Origin: CAZJHX01 sp964545715
GTDB taxonomy: Bacteria; Myxococcota_A; UBA9042; GCA-2863065
Direction of reading: 5' to 3'
NCBI GenBank assembly: GCA_964545715.1
Contig: CAZJHX010000024.1
Span: 1 to 64,000 of the forward strand
Length of the DNA: 64,000 nucleotides
Part shown: in pieces, positions 7,751 through 16,910 of the stretch
Numbering within the stretch: the stretch's first letter is position 1
Layout of the letters: every line of letters starts with the position of its first letter
Notes under the pieces: generated by a model
What the model was told of the DNA's origin: nothing
What the model saw: only the letters and a program-made list of their open reading frames with translations
Database searches by the model: none
Position numbers and translations under genes: made by a program

Positions 7751-8632
7751 CTAGAACCAGTGGTCATCCGCGCTGTTGGCAAACGTCAGAAACGGTGGGA
7801 TGAACGCGACGTGGGCCATGCCTGTCGGCCCATCGCGCTGCTTGCGGACGATCACCTCCGCCATGCCGACGTCCGGGCTGTCGGGGTTGTAGACCTCGTC
7901 GCGGTACAAAAACAGCACCACATCGGCGTTTTGCGCCACGGCGCCCGACTCGCGCAGGTCGGAGAGATTGGGGCGCTTGTCCGCGCGGCGCTCCAAGGCG
8001 CGGTTGAGGTGCGACAGGGCCAGCACGGTGCATCCCAGATCGCGCGCCAGGCGCTTCAGGCCGCGTGTCACGGCGCCCAGCGCCGCGGCGCGGTTAGGGG
8101 AGCCGGCGACCGTAACCATTTGCAGGCAGTCGATGACGACCAGCCGCAGCGATTGGCCGCGGTGCAAGCGGTGGCACTCGCGGGTGATCTCTTCCAGCGT
8201 GATGGCGCCGCGGTCGTCCACATGGATCGGTTGGTCTGCGACCGCGCCGGCCGCCTCTGCAAGCCGGCGATACTCGTCGATGTCCAAGCGGCCCGACCGC
8301 ATGATGTGGAGGCCGATGCGCGCGCGGGCCGCCAGCATGCGCATGCCGACCTGCGCCCGATCCATGTCCACGCTGAACAGCGCCACGTGGCCGCCGTTGG
8401 AGGCGACATGGGCGGCCCAGCCCAGCGCGAACGAGGTCTTGCCCATCCCCGGGCGGGCGCCGAGCACGATCAGGTCGCCCGGGCGTCCGCCGCCGCCGAG
8501 AAATCCGTCTAAATTGGTGATGCCGGACGCAGCGGCGTCTTCCTCGCGGCCCAGGCGCCTCTGGAGGACGTCAAGGGTCTCCTGAAGCACCTGCCCGATG
8601 CCGACGGCGTGGCTGTTTAGTGAGTTCAACAT
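7751..8632 (-). CDS. DnaB-type replicative helicase C-terminal domain protein (solo RecA-fold ATPase)
   Basis: This 293-residue protein corresponds to the DnaB C-terminal ATPase domain only. Residues 8-28 resemble the DnaB linker helix. SGITNLDGFLGGGGRPGDLI leads into the Walker A GARPGMGKTS (residues about 58-67). Walker B is LRLVVIDCLQM, the sensor region is ALSHLNRALERR, LSDLRESGAVAQNADVV follows, and an arginine finger region IVRKQRDGPTG closes the domain. Full DnaB is about 450 residues; the primase-binding N-terminal domain is absent. It could be an accessory helicase, a recombination ATPase or a DnaB paralogue. No mobile-element genes flank it. The next minus-strand gene upstream ends 62 bases away at 8695. 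TAGGCT sits 9 bases before the ATG with no clear ribosome-binding site. Confidence 0.85.
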   Translation of the reverse strand: MLNSLNSHAVGIGQVLQETLDVLQRRLGREEDAAASGITNLDGFLGGGGRPGDLIVLGARPGMGKTSFALGWAAHVASNGGHVALFSVDMDRAQVGMRMLAARARIGLHIMRSGRLDIDEYRRLAEAAGAVADQPIHVDDRGAITLEEITRECHRLHRGQSLRLVVIDCLQMVTVAGSPNRAAALGAVTRGLKRLARDLGCTVLALSHLNRALERRADKRPNLSDLRESGAVAQNADVVLFLYRDEVYNPDSPDVGMAEVIVRKQRDGPTGMAHVAFIPPFLTFANSADDHWF

Positions 8633-8694
8633 GGTCGAATAAGCCTAGAGGACGCGCCAATGAAAAGCACGTTAAATACTGAACGCAAGAGCAG

Positions 8695-9897
8695 TTAATT
8701 GTCCAGGTGCAGGACCAGGTCGCGGCGGGTCTTGTGGCGCAGCGGGGTCAGGTCGTGACCCGGCACGATCGTGACGCGCTTGAACGCTTTGCGAAAGGCC
8801 AGCAGGCGGCCCAGCATGGCCCGGTGCGCCATGGCATCGACGCTGACAAACGGCAGATCGATAGTGCGCGTCTGCAGGTTTTCGACGGTGCCCGCGACGT
8901 CCCCGGCCAGCAGCACCGGGCCCAGCGGCAGGTTCACGTAAAGCGACACGTGGCCGGGCGTATGGCCGGGTGTCGAGATGAGGACCATCGAGCCGTCGCC
9001 GGCGATGTCCAGCGCGCCGCGGAAGGGGCCGAAGACCCGCTTGTCGTCAAACTCCACCAGGTGCCAGCGGATGCCGACATCGTCCCATTCGTGAGGCAGA
9101 AAGTTGTACTGCGGCGCCGTGGTGGCGTAATTGCGCTCCCGGCGGTCCACCATGATGCGGGCCAGGGGGAAGCTCTCGATGCCGCCGGTGCTCTCCGGAT
9201 GAAAGTGCGAGGGCACGACCTCGCGTACGCGGTCCGGGTGGAAGCCCGCGGCCTTCAGCTGCGAGCGGATGTCCTGTCCCTCGGCCTGCTGCATCTTCAG
9301 TAGGCCCCAGCGGCGCAATTTCTCTCCGACATGCGCGCCCGAGTCTTTGGCCACCTCCGGGCTGATGCCCGCCTCGAACAGCAGCATGCCCCAGGTCGGG
9401 TGCACGACCAGAAACACGGGCTGATTCGGGTGCCGGGTGCCGCGCCCGCTCTCGAACATGCTGAGACTCGGCGCCGGCAGGTCGCCTGTGTCGAAGACGT
9501 GCAGCTCCAGACCGGCCACAGGGGCCTGGCGCGGCAGCGGGTGTACCTTGCCCTGATAGTCGATGGCGTCGCGCTGTCCGGTGCCGGGGACGGCCGCGAG
9601 CCAGATGAGCACGGCCGCCAGGACCCAGTAGACGGTCAGCATGGTGTGCGCCATCGCAGCCAGCGCCTTTCGGTGCGGCCACGTGATCGCGAAATAGACG
9701 ACGAACAGCGTGACCATCGACCAGCTCAGCGACGCGATGGCGAGCGGGTGCGTGTCCACGCCGAACAGGATCGGCACCAACACGCCGTAGATGCCGAGCA
9801 CGGGGCGGCCCAGCACGTACCACCACCCGACGGTGGAGATGACAAAGAAGATTGCGGCGCTGATAAGCAGCCCGCGCGTGACGCTGTTCGACCGCAC
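8695..9897 (-). CDS. Membrane-anchored metallo-beta-lactamase-fold hydrolase with altered HxHxDH motif
   Basis: The reading frame extends to 9978, but that would overlap the divergent gene. GTG 9897 (VRSNSVTRGLL) gives 400 residues beginning just before the first membrane helix. Three or four helices (residues about 6-95) anchor a lactonase-like MBL domain. The TPGHTPGH, LLAGD and VPGHD motifs are intact. The hallmark HxHxDH reads SHFHPESTGG, so the last Asp-His pair is replaced. Zinc site 2 is therefore probably altered or lost. Substrate is unknown; the fold resembles AttM/AiiA lactonases and glyoxalase II-like enzymes. The start choice is uncertain because no strong ribosome-binding site is visible. 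Confidence 0.75.
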   Translation of the reverse strand: MRSNSVTRGLLISAAIFFVISTVGWWYVLGRPVLGIYGVLVPILFGVDTHPLAIASLSWSMVTLFVVYFAITWPHRKALAAMAHTMLTVYWVLAAVLIWLAAVPGTGQRDAIDYQGKVHPLPRQAPVAGLELHVFDTGDLPAPSLSMFESGRGTRHPNQPVFLVVHPTWGMLLFEAGISPEVAKDSGAHVGEKLRRWGLLKMQQAEGQDIRSQLKAAGFHPDRVREVVPSHFHPESTGGIESFPLARIMVDRRERNYATTAPQYNFLPHEWDDVGIRWHLVEFDDKRVFGPFRGALDIAGDGSMVLISTPGHTPGHVSLYVNLPLGPVLLAGDVAGTVENLQTRTIDLPFVSVDAMAHRAMLGRLLAFRKAFKRVTIVPGHDLTPLRHKTRRDLVLHLDN

Positions 9898-9918
9898 CGC
9901 TTTTGTCTGGCACGGGTC

Positions 9919-9926
9919 TTGTACAA
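9919..9926. promoter_or_regulatory. TTGTACAA palindrome between divergent genes
   Basis: This perfect 8-base palindrome lies between the starts of the MBL-fold gene (minus) and the second PLD lipoprotein (plus). It is a possible operator or core promoter element shared by both. It is short enough to be chance. Confidence 0.25.
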
Positions 9927-9947
9927 AGGCAAGGCATGAGGGAACGG

Positions 9948-12485
9948 ATGACCCCGGGGTTGAGTGAAATGCACACACTGCGCTGTATTGCCGCCGTATC
10001 GATGTCGCTGCTGATCGTCGCCTGTAGTGGGGACTATGATGTCCTCGCGGGCGCGGACCTTATCGGAGGCAACGCGGCCAAGGCCGATGGCGCGGATAAT
10101 CGCCAGTACGAGATCCTGCTCACCGACCCGCACTGCGACGTGTGTACCTCGGCGGACAAGAGCTACCTCAAGGCCAACTCGTCAATCGCCCGCCGCGCCA
10201 TCGAGCTGATCGACGGCGCACGCACCAGCGTGGACGTGGCGCAGTTCACTTTCAGCCGCAAAGACATCGAGGCCGCTCTGGTCAACGCCCACGCTCGCGG
10301 CGTCCGGGTTCGCCTGGCCATGAACGTGGCCCAGAACAAGTCCGGCACGGTCAGCAGGCGCCTGGCTGACGGGGGCCTGGCCGTGGAGTTTGTGTCCGGC
10401 AAGTCCAACGGGCAGTACGCGGGCCTGCAGCACGCCAAGTATATGGTCGTGGACGGCCACTCCCTGCTCACCGGCAGCAACAACTGGTCCTCGACCGGTA
10501 CGTCCATCAATGAAGAGAACACCATCATCATGCACGCCGATCCCGGCGACTCGCTGATCACGGCGTTCAACTGCAACTTCGAGGCGCTGTTTGCCCACGA
10601 CCTCGAGCGCGGCGCCGCGTGCTCCAACGACGAGGTGAAGTTCACGCCCGGCTCCGCTCAGGTGGGCGTGCTGAAAGAGGCGCTGCGCAACGCCGAGACC
10701 CGCGTGGACGTGCTCATGCATCACCTGGTGTTCAGCGACCTGGTCAAGGTGCTGGCGCAGACCGCCGAGCGCGGCGTCCAGGTGCGGGTCATCGTCAACG
10801 CGGCCGACAAGGACGAGGTCCAGGGCGGCAAGTGGGTGCGCTTCTACCAGGCGGGCGGCATGGTGCGGTTCAAGCGCAGCAACGGCGAGCTGTACCAGCT
10901 GATGCACCACAAGCTGGCGATCGTGGACGGCGAGGTCCTGTACAACGGCTCGGGCAACTGGTCGGGCAGCGCGTTCTTCAACAACAGCGAGTTCTACATC
11001 CGCTACGACGATGACCGGGTCGTTGCTCCGTTTGACGCGATGTTCGCGCGCCTTTGGGATTGGTCACTGACCGGCGCCGCGCTGGATGGGGGGCTGACCC
11101 CGGCCGAGCAGCACGCCAGCGAGCACCAGGTGTTTTTCGGTAACCTGCACGCGCATCACGCGGCGGGGCATGCCGGCGAGCTGCTGGACGACGGCGTTCT
11201 CGAGCGCCATGACGAGCACGGCGAGACGGTCGATGTGCACGAAGAGTCCAACGGCGATCCGGCGCGATTCGCGTTTGAGTACGCGCGCGACCAGGGCGGG
11301 CTGGACTTCATGGCGATCACCCCGCACTGCACGGGCGACGAGCCGGACCAGCCCAAAGACATGGCCAACATGAGCACGCACGTCTTTGAGCAGCTGGTGC
11401 ACCTGGCCGAGGCGGTCACCGACGAGAGCGGCGGCACCTTCGTGGCCATCCCCGGCATGGAGTGGAACACCAACAGCCAGGGCAACCACGTCACCGTCAT
11501 CGGTAGCCGCGAGCTGGCCAAGATCAACAAGGGCCGCTTTGACCAGTTCTACGGCGACTTTCTGCCCGAGCGCGCCTCCGCCGGCGACCGGCCGCTGATC
11601 GGATTCAACCACCCGCGCACCTTCCGCCACCACGTCGAGACGCTGCAGGGCAACTGGGACCAGGTCTTTGACGTCAAGCTGACCGACATCCCCAAAAACG
11701 GCCAGCGCAAGGTCAAGTTCAACGACTTCGGCATCGACGACTACTCCCCGCTGCGCGAGGTTCACGGGGCGTGGATCGACGGCGCCATGCTGCCCGACCG
11801 CGCCACAGTGACCCAGGCGCTGCTGAACGTGGAGGCCGCATCCCGACCCTACCTGCGCTTCATGGAGGTGCTGGTCGGCCGCGGCAAGGAGATCCGCCAC
11901 GAGCTGGGGCAAAACCCGAGCTTGAGCGAGGACTCCGAGACGGGCGAGATCACCCGGTACACGCGCGTCCACAGCGACTGGGACTACTACCTGCTGCACG
12001 GCTTCCGCCTGGCGCCGACCGCCCCGCACGACAACCACTACGCCAACTGGGGCACAGGCCACACCAGCCGTACGGGCGTGCTGGCCACCGCGCTGACAGA
12101 GCGACACATCATGGACGCGCTGGACCGCCGCGCAGCGTACGCCAGCGAGGATCCCAACCTCTCCGTCAAAGTCTACGCCGGCGACCGCGTCCCGATGGGC
12201 GGCGAGCTGCGCACCCTGGACAGCAGCGTCACACTGACAGCGCTGCTCAGCGACCCCGACTACTCGGGCGGCTATGAGATCACGGTCTACATGGGCACCA
12301 TCGGCGGCAGCGAAGTCCGGCAGGTCGCGGCCACCACCGCCTCAGGTGGGGACTGGGCGCAGATCGACGTTGCGCTGCCGGGGCAGGGGCGCCACTTCAT
12401 CTACCTGGAGATCGACGAGACGGGCGCCGACCGGATGGCGTGGAGCTCCCCGATCTGGGTCGAGCAGCTATCGTCCAGCGACTGA
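9948..12485 (+). CDS. Phospholipase D + PHP/DUF3604 lipoprotein (paralogue of 1784-5197)
   Basis: ATG 9948 follows GAGGGA by 4 bases and gives 845 residues; ATG 9969 (MHTLRCIAAVSMS) is an alternative with a shorter signal. The lipobox is IVAC. The PLD domain carries HAKYMVVD + GSNNWS and HHKLAIVD + GSGNWS, both HKD motifs intact. The DUF3604/PHP region has GNLHAHH, ITPHCTGDE, FNHPRTF and PHDNHYANWGTGHTSRTG. It aligns along its whole length with the lipoprotein at 1784, including the N-terminal DPHCD.C.S.DK.YL.ANS signature. It stops where that protein begins its cysteine repeats. This is a dispersed duplication separated by three minus-strand genes. Function is inferred as a surface phosphodiesterase coupled to a second hydrolase. 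Confidence 0.88.
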   Translation: MTPGLSEMHTLRCIAAVSMSLLIVACSGDYDVLAGADLIGGNAAKADGADNRQYEILLTDPHCDVCTSADKSYLKANSSIARRAIELIDGARTSVDVAQFTFSRKDIEAALVNAHARGVRVRLAMNVAQNKSGTVSRRLADGGLAVEFVSGKSNGQYAGLQHAKYMVVDGHSLLTGSNNWSSTGTSINEENTIIMHADPGDSLITAFNCNFEALFAHDLERGAACSNDEVKFTPGSAQVGVLKEALRNAETRVDVLMHHLVFSDLVKVLAQTAERGVQVRVIVNAADKDEVQGGKWVRFYQAGGMVRFKRSNGELYQLMHHKLAIVDGEVLYNGSGNWSGSAFFNNSEFYIRYDDDRVVAPFDAMFARLWDWSLTGAALDGGLTPAEQHASEHQVFFGNLHAHHAAGHAGELLDDGVLERHDEHGETVDVHEESNGDPARFAFEYARDQGGLDFMAITPHCTGDEPDQPKDMANMSTHVFEQLVHLAEAVTDESGGTFVAIPGMEWNTNSQGNHVTVIGSRELAKINKGRFDQFYGDFLPERASAGDRPLIGFNHPRTFRHHVETLQGNWDQVFDVKLTDIPKNGQRKVKFNDFGIDDYSPLREVHGAWIDGAMLPDRATVTQALLNVEAASRPYLRFMEVLVGRGKEIRHELGQNPSLSEDSETGEITRYTRVHSDWDYYLLHGFRLAPTAPHDNHYANWGTGHTSRTGVLATALTERHIMDALDRRAAYASEDPNLSVKVYAGDRVPMGGELRTLDSSVTLTALLSDPDYSGGYEITVYMGTIGGSEVRQVAATTASGGDWAQIDVALPGQGRHFIYLEIDETGADRMAWSSPIWVEQLSSSD

Positions 12486-12509
12486 CGGATCCCGGCCTTG
12501 CGCGCGTGC

Positions 12510-12515
12510 TATTCT
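12510..12515 (+). promoter_or_regulatory. Candidate -10 box (TGC-TATTCT) before ATG 12523
   Basis: TATTCT is preceded by TGC and followed by 7 bases and ATG 12523, with no Shine-Dalgarno sequence. It matches the arrangement at 1780 and 45100. Confidence 0.4.
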
Positions 12516-12522
12516 CAGCCGT

Positions 12523-12969
12523 ATGGCTGTAGACGTGAGAACCGAGATCGTGATCGATCGGCCCGTCGAGGCGGTCGCCGCGTATGCCGGAAATCCCGAC
12601 AACGCCCCCGAGTGGTACGTCAACATCAAGGCGATCGAGTGGGTGACCGAGCCCCCGGTCCAGCTGGGCTCCAAGATGGCTTTTGTCGCCCGCTTTTTGG
12701 GGCGGCGCCTGGCCTACACCTATGAGGTTGTGGAGCTGGAGCCCACCCGCAAGATGGTCATGCGCACCGCCGAGGGGCCGTTCCCCATGGAGACCACCTA
12801 CTCCTGGCACGCCGAGGGTGAAAACAGCACCAAGATGACGCTGCGAAACGCGGGGATACCGACCGGCTTCTCCAAGCTGATGGCGCCGATGATGGCGCGC
12901 GCGATGCGCAAGGCCAACCAGAAGGATCTGGTGTCGATCAAAGCCATCCTGGAGGCGCGAGGCACATGA
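12523..12969 (+). CDS. SRPBCC (START/polyketide cyclase-like) family protein
   Basis: This 148-residue cytoplasmic protein has the whole SRPBCC helix-grip pattern: RTEIVIDRPVEAVAAYAGNP at the start, the central VELEPTRKMVMRTAEGP and a long C-terminal helix (LMAPMMARAMRKANQKDL). Such proteins bind hydrophobic ligands in a deep pocket; no ligand can be named. Its stop overlaps the ATG of the next gene by 4 bases, so the two are probably translated together. The start at 12523 is chosen because the family motif begins there and a TATTCT box precedes it. Confidence 0.85.
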   Translation: MAVDVRTEIVIDRPVEAVAAYAGNPDNAPEWYVNIKAIEWVTEPPVQLGSKMAFVARFLGRRLAYTYEVVELEPTRKMVMRTAEGPFPMETTYSWHAEGENSTKMTLRNAGIPTGFSKLMAPMMARAMRKANQKDLVSIKAILEARGT

Positions 12970-14231
12970 CCATGCGCGGCGTGACCGTCCTGATCCTCCT
13001 GACCGCATCCGCCCAGGCGTTTGCCACACCCAGCCGGCTGTCCGCTCAGGGACGGGTGATCAGCGCGGCAGGGCAGGGCGTCAACGAGACAGTGGCGCTG
13101 CAATTTGCGCTGTACGAGAGCGCGGAGTCAGCCGACATGCTCTGGAAAGAGGTGCACCTGGGCGTCGAGCTGGTCGACGGGCGCTTCTCGGTCATTTTGG
13201 GGCAGGAAGAGTCGCTGCTGGGCCCGGTGAATCTGTTCGCCCTGTACCCGGCGCTGTGGCTGGGGATCGCCGTGGACGGCCAGGCGGAGCTGCCGAGGCA
13301 GGCATTGAGCGCGTCGGGTTATGCCCTGCATGCGGCGTCCGCGGCTGATGCCGACACGGTGGATGGGCTGCACGCGTCGGCCACCCCGAAGGCGGGCGAG
13401 TTGGTGGCTCTGGATGCCGACGCGCATCTCCCGGCGGACGTCATCGCCGACGGCTCGCTGCCCGCTGCAAAGCTGGCGCAGGGGGCATGTGAGGTGGGCG
13501 AAGTGCTCAAGTGGAACGGCGAGACCGGCTGGGCGTGCGCCGAGGACGTCGGCTTTGATCCGACCACGCTGGACGGCTGGGATACGGACGCGTCCGACGA
13601 CCTGACCACCGCTACGACCTTTGCGGGGGAGGTGACCGGCACGGCGGACGCCCTGACCATCGCGGACGGCGCGGTCACGGCCGCCAAGCTCTCCGAAAGC
13701 TACCTGCCGGCTGCGGGCGGCACGGCCTCGGGCGTTCTCGGCGCGCAGGGCGGCCTGAAGTTGGCCACGACCGGGGCGCTGCCGAGCTGCGAGGCCGCGT
13801 CTCGTGGGCTGATGTACCTGGTCCCGGGCGACGCGGGCGTCAGCGATGCGGGCTATGTGTGCATCAAGAAGTCGGACGACACCTACGCGTGGCGCAAGCT
13901 CTTCTCGTCGGCCAAGACGGATGTAGAGAGCAGCACCTGCAACAACGTCAGCAACTTCTGTGGCGGCGGGGGAAATTGTCAGCGCACGATTACGTGCCCC
14001 GCCGGCACCGGGTTGACGTCGGTGGAGCTCAACTATTGCCAGGGGAGCGGTTGCAACTCGCTCAGCTCCAAGGCCACGCCCAGCAGCAAACCCGCGTGGG
14101 TCACGTTTGGCGCGGGCTGCAGCACGTCCGGGCTCTCGGGGGCGTGCACGGCGACCTGGACCTGGGGCTCGGGCTGCTGCTGCGACAGCGACGACTACAA
14201 CAAAGGGCAGCTCAAGGGCGTCTGCGAGTAG
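12966..14231 (+). CDS. Secreted tail-fibre-like protein with DTVDGLHAS motif and Cys-rich C-terminus
   Basis: This 421-residue protein has a signal peptide ending AQAFA. Residues about 20-125 form a domain shared with the proteins at 51706 and 62396 (pattern: L...G.......GV.....LQFALYES....LWKE, then LWLGIAVD and a Y-A-L-H-A end). DADTVDGLHAS (about 123-133) is a motif common in tail-fibre and collagen-like proteins. The middle is Ala/Thr/Asp-rich. The last 110 residues contain 14 or more cysteines, including CNNVSNFCGGGGNC and GCCCDSDD, with no family I recognise. The ATG overlaps the stop of the SRPBCC gene. It is probably a secreted or surface protein. Confidence 0.75.
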   Translation: MTMRGVTVLILLTASAQAFATPSRLSAQGRVISAAGQGVNETVALQFALYESAESADMLWKEVHLGVELVDGRFSVILGQEESLLGPVNLFALYPALWLGIAVDGQAELPRQALSASGYALHAASAADADTVDGLHASATPKAGELVALDADAHLPADVIADGSLPAAKLAQGACEVGEVLKWNGETGWACAEDVGFDPTTLDGWDTDASDDLTTATTFAGEVTGTADALTIADGAVTAAKLSESYLPAAGGTASGVLGAQGGLKLATTGALPSCEAASRGLMYLVPGDAGVSDAGYVCIKKSDDTYAWRKLFSSAKTDVESSTCNNVSNFCGGGGNCQRTITCPAGTGLTSVELNYCQGSGCNSLSSKATPSSKPAWVTFGAGCSTSGLSGACTATWTWGSGCCCDSDDYNKGQLKGVCE

Positions 14232-14276
14232 TCGTTTTCACTATTGGCCTGTTGGCGTGGTCACGATTGAACGTTT

Positions 14277-16910
14277 GTGCCAATCGGTCTCCCCAAGAAT
14301 CTGCCCATCAAGCGCACCGCCCCCGAGATCGGGGAGGTCATCGGCGGCCGTTACAAGGTCGGGAAGGTGCTCGGCTACGGCGGCTTTGGCTTTGTCGTGC
14401 GGGGGCGCCAGATCCCGCTGGACAGCGAAGTCGCCCTGAAGGTCATCTGGCAGGAGGTCGCTGACCAGGAGCGCATGCGCGCGCAGTTTCTCAACGAGGC
14501 GCGCATCTACGCCAAGATCGATCATCCGCACGTCGTCAAAGTGCACGACTTCGGGGAGCTGGAGGACAACAGCCTCTTTCTGGTGATGGAGTATCTGAAG
14601 GGGCAGGACCTCAAGCAGATCTTCAAGCGCAAGGGCCCGCTGGACGCTCTGACGATCGCCCATATCTCCGCGCAGGTGCTCGGCGGGCTGGGTGCGGCGC
14701 ATGCGTTGGGCATCGTTCATCACGACATCAAGCCGTGCAACATCATGGTCACCATGGGCGAGGACGGCCGGCCGTTCGCCAAGCTGCTGGACTTCGGGCT
14801 CAGCTCCGTGGGCGGTGAGAGCGCTGCGAAGATCGGCGGGACGGCGCCGTTCATGTCGCCCGAGCAGATCACCAAGCAGCCTACCGACGGACGCAGTGAC
14901 ATCTACTCCATGGGCGTCACGATGTACGAGGTCGCGACCGGAAGGCGGCCGTTTCTGGGACCGGATCTCGCCACGTACACGGCGCAGCATGTCTGTGAGG
15001 CGCCGGTGCCGCTGCGGCAGGCCAACCCCAAGCTGAAGATTCCAGCGCGCCTGGAGGACATCGTGATGCGCTGCCTGGCCAAGCGACCCGAGGATCGCTA
15101 CAGCAGCGCCGAGGCCGTGGTCGCGGACCTTGAGGAGCTGGTCGACGAGATCGCGGCGGCCAAGATCGCGCCGGCAGGGGCGCAGGCCAACGCCGACTTC
15201 GACCCCACGGCGGGCAGCATGGTCGAGCCGGAGCGCGAGGCGGATCGCCAGCCTCAGGTGATCGCGGGCGCCGGGCGTGTCATGGGCGGCCTGGCGCGCG
15301 CGTACAAATGCCTTCAGCTGTATCCCGAGAACAGTCCGTTCGTGTCGGAGGCGATAGACACCACGTTCGACGAGCTGACCGCGCTCTTCCAGGGGCGGGA
15401 GCGGGTCGCCATGACCATCGACCGCACCAGCGCGCTGTTTGCGGGCGAGACGATCTACGAGGACGAGGATCTGCGGGACGGGGTGCCGTTCAGGCTGTTC
15501 AACGACGGCGCGCGTCGCTTGTACTTCGATATCGGCCTGGAGAAGAAGGAGCTGCGAGCGCTGCTCAAGTGCATGGCCGTGGCGTCGTCGGGAGCGAGCG
15601 CACACGAGGATCTCGTCACCCTGATCTGGGACCGCGACCTCAAGCACATCAAGCTGGTGCTGGTGGAGGATCTGGTCGAAGAGTCGGCGCCCGGCATCGA
15701 GCTGATCGGTGACGACGCCATCTACAAAGACTGCGGCGGTCGTGCGGACGACGGCAGCAGCCAGCAGCGTCGCGGGCGATCGTTTGCGGGCAGCGCCGGC
15801 GCGGTTGAGCGCTACAAGCAGGAGCTGGACGGCGAGCGCGGGGAAGCGCTGGGGCAGTTGCTTGGGGCGCAGGCCACCATCGACCCGGTGAAGCGCTTTC
15901 TGCTGACGCTGTCGAGCATGTTGAAGGGCTGTGACGGCGACGCCGAGGTGCACAGCGTCATCAAGCTGTTCGGTGAGATCGCGTGCATGATGTTGCGTGC
16001 GGGTAACCCGACCCTGGCGCTGCGAATCACGATGATTCTGAGAAAGCTGGCGGCCGACCGCGCAACACCCGAGATCACGGCCGCCGTCAAAGAGGCGCTG
16101 GTGCGCACTGGAGCGCCCGAATTGGTGCACAAAGCCATCGACGTGATGCGCAAGAGCGGCACGCCAAAGGCTCGCCGGGACGTCTGCATGTTCCTGGTTA
16201 TGCACGGACCGCGCGCGGTGAAGCCGGTGCTGGAGTGCCTGCCGCACCTGGACAATGACGAGCTGCCTGCGATGCAGCAGTGCCTGTTTAAGATGGTCCA
16301 GAGCCAGCCTTCGGCGCTGGCGCCCGGCCTGACCAGCGACAAGCGGCAGATCGTGGCGTCCACGACGCGGGTGCTGGCGGAGATCGGCGGCGACGAGGTG
16401 ACCCAGATGCTGGTCCCGCTGTTGGAGCATCTCGAGGCGCCGGTGCGCGAGCGCGTGTTGGAGGCGCTGATCCGGATCCGGCCCAAAGAGCTGCCACAGT
16501 ACATTCAGTCGCGGCTGTTCGACGGCTCGTCGGACGTGCGCGTGGTGGCCGTCCGTGGGTGCGCTGTTCTCGGAGGTCGCGGGCTGTCGCTGCTGGCGCA
16601 GGTGCTGCGTGATGACCGCCTGCCGACTCGCCCACGGGTCGAGCAGGTGACGCTGATGAAGATGCTGGCCAAGATGCCCGCCGTGCCGATTGTGGCCGAG
16701 CTTGCGCGGCTGCTCGAGCCCCAAGAGACCTGGTCGCGGTCGCTGCTGGCCCGCTCATCGGCCGGGCTGCGACGGATCGGGGTCGAGGTCGCGCTGGACG
16801 ACCCGGCAACAGCGGAGTTTCACAGTCACATCGTGCGCTGTTTGAAGCTGATGGGGACGCCGCAGGCCCTCGAGGTGGTCGCGCGGTATCGCAAGCGGAT
16901 GGGGATCTGA
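14277..16910 (+). CDS. Hanks-type Ser/Thr protein kinase with sensor-like domain and HEAT repeats
   Basis: GTG start; 877 residues. The kinase domain spans residues 26-295: glycine loop GYGGFG (33-38), Lys55, Glu74, HHDIKPCN (148-155, so HRD reads HHD), DFG 172-174, GTAPFMSPE and SDIYSMG. Catalytic Asp150, Asn155 and metal-binding Asp172 are all present, so activity is expected; the missing Arg makes it a non-RD kinase. Residues about 335-440 align with residues 36-131 of the next protein. Residues about 520-877 are helical HEAT-like repeats (AVKPVLECLPHLDNDELPA, QMLVPLLEHLEAPVRERVLE). There is no transmembrane segment, so it is cytoplasmic. The TGA stop overlaps the next ATG (TGATG at 16908), implying translational coupling with the HD-GYP protein. 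Confidence 0.92.
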   Translation: MPIGLPKNLPIKRTAPEIGEVIGGRYKVGKVLGYGGFGFVVRGRQIPLDSEVALKVIWQEVADQERMRAQFLNEARIYAKIDHPHVVKVHDFGELEDNSLFLVMEYLKGQDLKQIFKRKGPLDALTIAHISAQVLGGLGAAHALGIVHHDIKPCNIMVTMGEDGRPFAKLLDFGLSSVGGESAAKIGGTAPFMSPEQITKQPTDGRSDIYSMGVTMYEVATGRRPFLGPDLATYTAQHVCEAPVPLRQANPKLKIPARLEDIVMRCLAKRPEDRYSSAEAVVADLEELVDEIAAAKIAPAGAQANADFDPTAGSMVEPEREADRQPQVIAGAGRVMGGLARAYKCLQLYPENSPFVSEAIDTTFDELTALFQGRERVAMTIDRTSALFAGETIYEDEDLRDGVPFRLFNDGARRLYFDIGLEKKELRALLKCMAVASSGASAHEDLVTLIWDRDLKHIKLVLVEDLVEESAPGIELIGDDAIYKDCGGRADDGSSQQRRGRSFAGSAGAVERYKQELDGERGEALGQLLGAQATIDPVKRFLLTLSSMLKGCDGDAEVHSVIKLFGEIACMMLRAGNPTLALRITMILRKLAADRATPEITAAVKEALVRTGAPELVHKAIDVMRKSGTPKARRDVCMFLVMHGPRAVKPVLECLPHLDNDELPAMQQCLFKMVQSQPSALAPGLTSDKRQIVASTTRVLAEIGGDEVTQMLVPLLEHLEAPVRERVLEALIRIRPKELPQYIQSRLFDGSSDVRVVAVRGCAVLGGRGLSLLAQVLRDDRLPTRPRVEQVTLMKMLAKMPAVPIVAELARLLEPQETWSRSLLARSSAGLRRIGVEVALDDPATAEFHSHIVRCLKLMGTPQALEVVARYRKRMGI

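Noticed and set aside
9903..9978. Long starts of the divergent pair (minus from 9978, plus from 9903)
   Set aside because: They would overlap by 76 bases and add residues before the membrane helix or signal peptide. Shorter starts at 9897 and 9948 or 9969 fit the protein features.
14241..16724. 827-codon open frame on the minus strand opposite the kinase gene
   Set aside because: Composition is rich in His, Arg, Gln, Leu as expected from the complement of a GC-rich gene; no motif. The plus-strand kinase explains the region.
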